Assembly (NCBI GenBank): GCA_009741485.1
Contig: CM019214.1
Span: 7,472,537 to 7,536,536 of the forward strand
Reading direction: 5' to 3'
From: Malurus cyaneus samueli
Taxonomy: Eukaryota > Chordata > Aves > Passeriformes > Maluridae
DNA: 64,000 bases
Numbering within the stretch: the first letter of the stretch is position 1; each line of letters starts with the position of its first letter. The notes under the pieces are model-generated. The model was not told the DNA's origin. It did not search any database and saw only the letters and a program-made list of their open reading frames with translations. The translations under genes were made by a program, and so were the position numbers. Below, piece by piece: positions 60,898-64,000 of the stretch.

Positions 60898-63489
60898 AGT
60901 CTGGGACTGGAGGAGTGTGATTTTTCAAGGCTTTTGAGCAAAAAAAAAATGTTGCTATAATTTTGACAACATAATTTAGCAGCTTTTATATAGAGCAATC
61001 TACACCTCCGCCCCTCTCCACCTCGCCTCCCCCTCTGGTATTGTCTTGCCTGTCAATTATTGGAAGAAGAGCCTGTTCTTTAAAAGCCTTTTAAATTATT
61101 GGAAATTATTTGGAATATATTTTAAAAGCTCTTGAAAGGAAGAACGCTACCCCCACATACACACAGAGCAGAAAGTATTTATTTATATTGTCAACTTAAA
61201 CGCACAGGATTAATGCGAGGGTTTACCTGGCTGAAAACATCGAGGGTCATCAGCTGTGCTGACCTTGTCCTTGAGCTGTGGGGTTATAAAAGGGTAAAAC
61301 TAATGCTCCTAATGCCTAACATGACATGACTGTGCCCATTCCATTTGGAACCTATGATACTGTGAGGGAGTTTGGGGCCATGACAATCCAGGGCGTGCTG
61401 CTGTTAATATATGCACACCAGCAAGCAAAGCAAGGCAGCTGCACCATTCCACCAAGTAAGCAACTTTGTTGTTAATGTGGGGTTTGTTTGCTCTGATACG
61501 TAACAGACACATTTGAGTTCCTTCAAACCATCACTCTGACTGGCACTGAAAGATATTGTATTATAAATTTTACATTATAATAGTGTTTACTGGCAGAATA
61601 AATTGCATACCTGTATTGAAGTGATGGAAAAAAGACATCACTCATTATCACATTGAGCAGCATGCTGAATACAGCAGTGAACAGTGATAATCATGCCAGC
61701 TAAAGCAATTTTACCTATGAAAAGTTGTTCAGATGTAAGAGAGACTGCTAATGTCTTACACGAGGCACAGCTATTTCCCATCTGTTTCTGAGAAGAGCCT
61801 TACTATTCATTGATAACTCACAAGTTTCTTAAATGCAATATACATTTAAGGTATAAAAATTATTTCTCTATTTTCTTCACAGTCCTCTTTTATCTCCCTT
61901 GTTTCTTTCTCTCACATCACCAGCTGCTGGCTTTCCATCTTTTAAGTGACCTCATACAAATTAGAAATAAGCATTTGGTTTAAATGTTGCTTTACAATTC
62001 ACTCCCAGTCCCTCTGATCTGTCCTGAAATGGTTCCAGAGACATTTCTCCAGACAGATCCATGTATCACCAAAGCAATTTTCATTTCCAAATTTAGCCTT
62101 CAGCTGAGCCAGGGCTCTGAAGAGCTGATTCACTTGTCTTCCTTTGAATATTGCTTTCTCATTGTCAGTATCTTTAGATGAGTTTCATCTTCCTACCTCT
62201 GCCTACCAGTAGATATTTAGCATGGTATCTTCACTGCCACACAGGATTCCCTATTTTAGGCACCATCATGTAGGACTCTCTAGGCTGGTGAGGTGTCTGA
62301 GCTCTCAACACAGTTCATGCAGATCTGGTTAGTGTAGCCCAGAGGCAATTTATCCAAAGCAGCTAATAGGGATACCTTAGAATGTGCTGCCTGGCCTTCA
62401 GCTGCTGAAGGAAACATCTTTCTCTGGGGACTCTGTTACACATATCAGCCTCATGCAGAGGTCTTCAACAACATCAGATGCCTGGAAGAGTCCTTAAAGC
62501 ATGTTTATGCAACTGAATTAGGCTTTAGACCTCCAGTATCTCCTTCAGAAGCCAAGGCAACTCCCTCACGGCCAGACCCATGTGCCTCTGAGCCCCAGTG
62601 GAAGCCTGGTGAGATGAACCTCACTGATAACCCTCAGTTTCACTGACTGGATACATCTCGGAAGTTCAGCACAATTACACAGCACTGCTCCTCCAAAGCT
62701 TCTCAGACCCAATTCCCACTCTAGCTGGACATCCTGTCTTTGAGGATCTCATCCTCTAAAGCTCTGCTGTTGCTGGGACCAGGTTTACCTAGAAAAGAGT
62801 AGAAAAGCAAACACAGTTGCACAAGTTATCTCTGCTTAGCAAAGTACTGAGTGTCTGTGGACCCACGGGACTATTTCATAATGAGCTTTCAACTGAATCA
62901 CGAGAAGTGGGGGCTCAGCCCAGAAAGGAATGTCTGGGAACCAAACCTAGGTGCAGCATTTCTGAGGAAGCACTGCTGCCACAGGGAGCAGAAGGACAGA
63001 GTAATGCAGGGAAAAGATGTGGCAACTCAGGCTCTGCTGCATCACTCAACTGTCTGAGTGTAGTGGCTCCAGGGATTGCCAGCTTCCTGAGCCAAGGTAG
63101 GGGATTTTTTTTGGATAGAAATTAGGTGATATCAGAAAGGGATGAACCGGGTTCCTAAGGGTCTTGTTCTACAACTGAACATGCATCTGTAAGTGCCAGC
63201 ATATCAGGGAGGTGTTGCTATAATTAAAGAGATGGAAATACAGACCATATGAGTTTTAAAAAGTGTAGTAAGCAGGTAGTAATATCCCCACCATTGCAGT
63301 TCTTCTTAATAATATGGAAAAAACATTAAATATGTCTCACATTCTCTATATTCCAGCAGAAGACCCTGCTATCTATTGGCCAAGATAGCAATCTGCCACC
63401 TTTTAAGAAACATGTCTCTCTCACATAACAATTTTTCCTGTTTCTTCCAAAAGAATAATGAAATGTGAAACAAAAAGAGGATACTGTTA
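60898..63489. other. Non-coding DNA, clean counterpart of scrambled C
   Basis: No gene is recognised. Positions 60,898-62,345 and about 62,560-62,850 have a scrambled homologue in C; the rest is single-copy. Open frames of up to 102 codons (62,817-63,125) lack any known domain. Confidence 0.55.
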
Positions 63490-64000
63490 TGATGCCTGAT
63501 GATTTTTGCTTTTCCTTTTTACGCTTGCTGTACCCTCTACGCATCCGCCTGTACCCCTTAGCCCACAAGCTTATAATTCCTAGAGCCTGATATTCCAGCT
63601 TAGTTTAGGAGTTCTGCTGGGCAGAGAGACCAAACATCCTTCTCAGGAAGGGTCAGTGTGCCCTGTGCTTATCTTAAACCCGAGCTCAGCCTTGGGTGAA
63701 GCCTTCTGTCCAGAACATTCTGTGTAAACTGGGCTCTGGCCTCATCTGGGGGGATTCATTAGAATAGGGGACATTACTGCATTTGTAAGTTTCTTATTGG
63801 GGAATCCTAGATAGATATGCTAATTCCTGAAATCTATAAAACTTTGTATCTTATTGGGGAATCCTAGATAGATATGCTAATTCCTGAAATCTATAAAACT
63901 TGTATCCCTGCTGTACACGGGGGTGCATTCTGCCATCAAGTTGTGCACCTGGGTCCCAAATACCGAGGAAAACCCTTTTTATCCCCTTAACCGTGTCTGT
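63490..64000 (+). mobile_element. ERV LTR, family 1, copy 4, cut by window end
   Basis: Starts TGATGCCTGATG at 63,490 and matches the LTR at 10,496 along its length, with two TATAAAA units (63,835 and 63,892). It reaches CCGTGTCTGT at the window edge, about 40 bases short of the expected end. The left flank is TTA/TGTTA; the right TSD is outside the window. Whether it is a solo LTR or the 5' LTR of a longer provirus cannot be told. Confidence 0.88.

Overview
This window looks like intergenic or intronic DNA from a passerine bird. The evidence is AT-rich, CpG-poor, gene-less background carrying chicken-repeat-1 (CR1) LINE fragments with the avian ATTCTATG-type 3' end, and endogenous-retrovirus (ERV) LTRs of the kinds common in songbird genomes. 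I found no protein-coding gene, tRNA or rRNA that I can support. All open frames are short, and the longest (near 2-880) is a by-product of a purine-only repeat. I have no means of testing for conserved non-coding elements or lncRNA exons.

Layout. Positions 1-180 are very CpG-dense and may be the edge of a CpG island or promoter lying to the left. A polypurine GGGAGA-type array follows (175-797). Positions 830-10,430 are ordinary unique DNA with a 35-bp minisatellite, a weak old LTR remnant and several A/T runs. A 10-N gap lies at 10,431 with the same 23 bases on both sides. An LTR with a perfect 4-bp target-site duplication (TSD) occupies 10,496-11,077. Positions 11,411-24,615 are a ~6.6-kb direct tandem duplication (A 11,411-17,913; B 17,951-24,615). 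Each copy carries the same two LTRs with the same TSDs. The first ~300 bp of B is inverted relative to A, with the breakpoint at a 10-bp palindrome. Positions 24,620-44,830 are mostly unique, with two solo LTRs (32,562 and 38,741), two CR1 fragments and two small tandem duplications.

A second large duplication pairs C (44,833-~54,400) with D (55,543-~62,800), separated by a 25-N gap. Their first 5.2 kb match closely, with differences that are mainly small indels, and include the same two CR1 fragments. Beyond 50,050 copy C becomes a scrambled version of D: short exact anchors in order, separated by apparently random insertions and substitutions, with unexpectedly many CpGs. I read this as uncorrected long-read sequence used as gap fill. 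The window ends inside a fourth copy of the first LTR family (63,490-64,000).

Biologically, the best-supported story is serial ERV and CR1 insertion. The most unusual signals are structural: the inverted-junction tandem duplication, the LTR with three tandem TATA-containing units, and the 567-bp uninterrupted polypurine tract. Both large duplications may be false (haplotypic) duplications, and that should be settled before any biology is built on them. I did not find a novel gene system.
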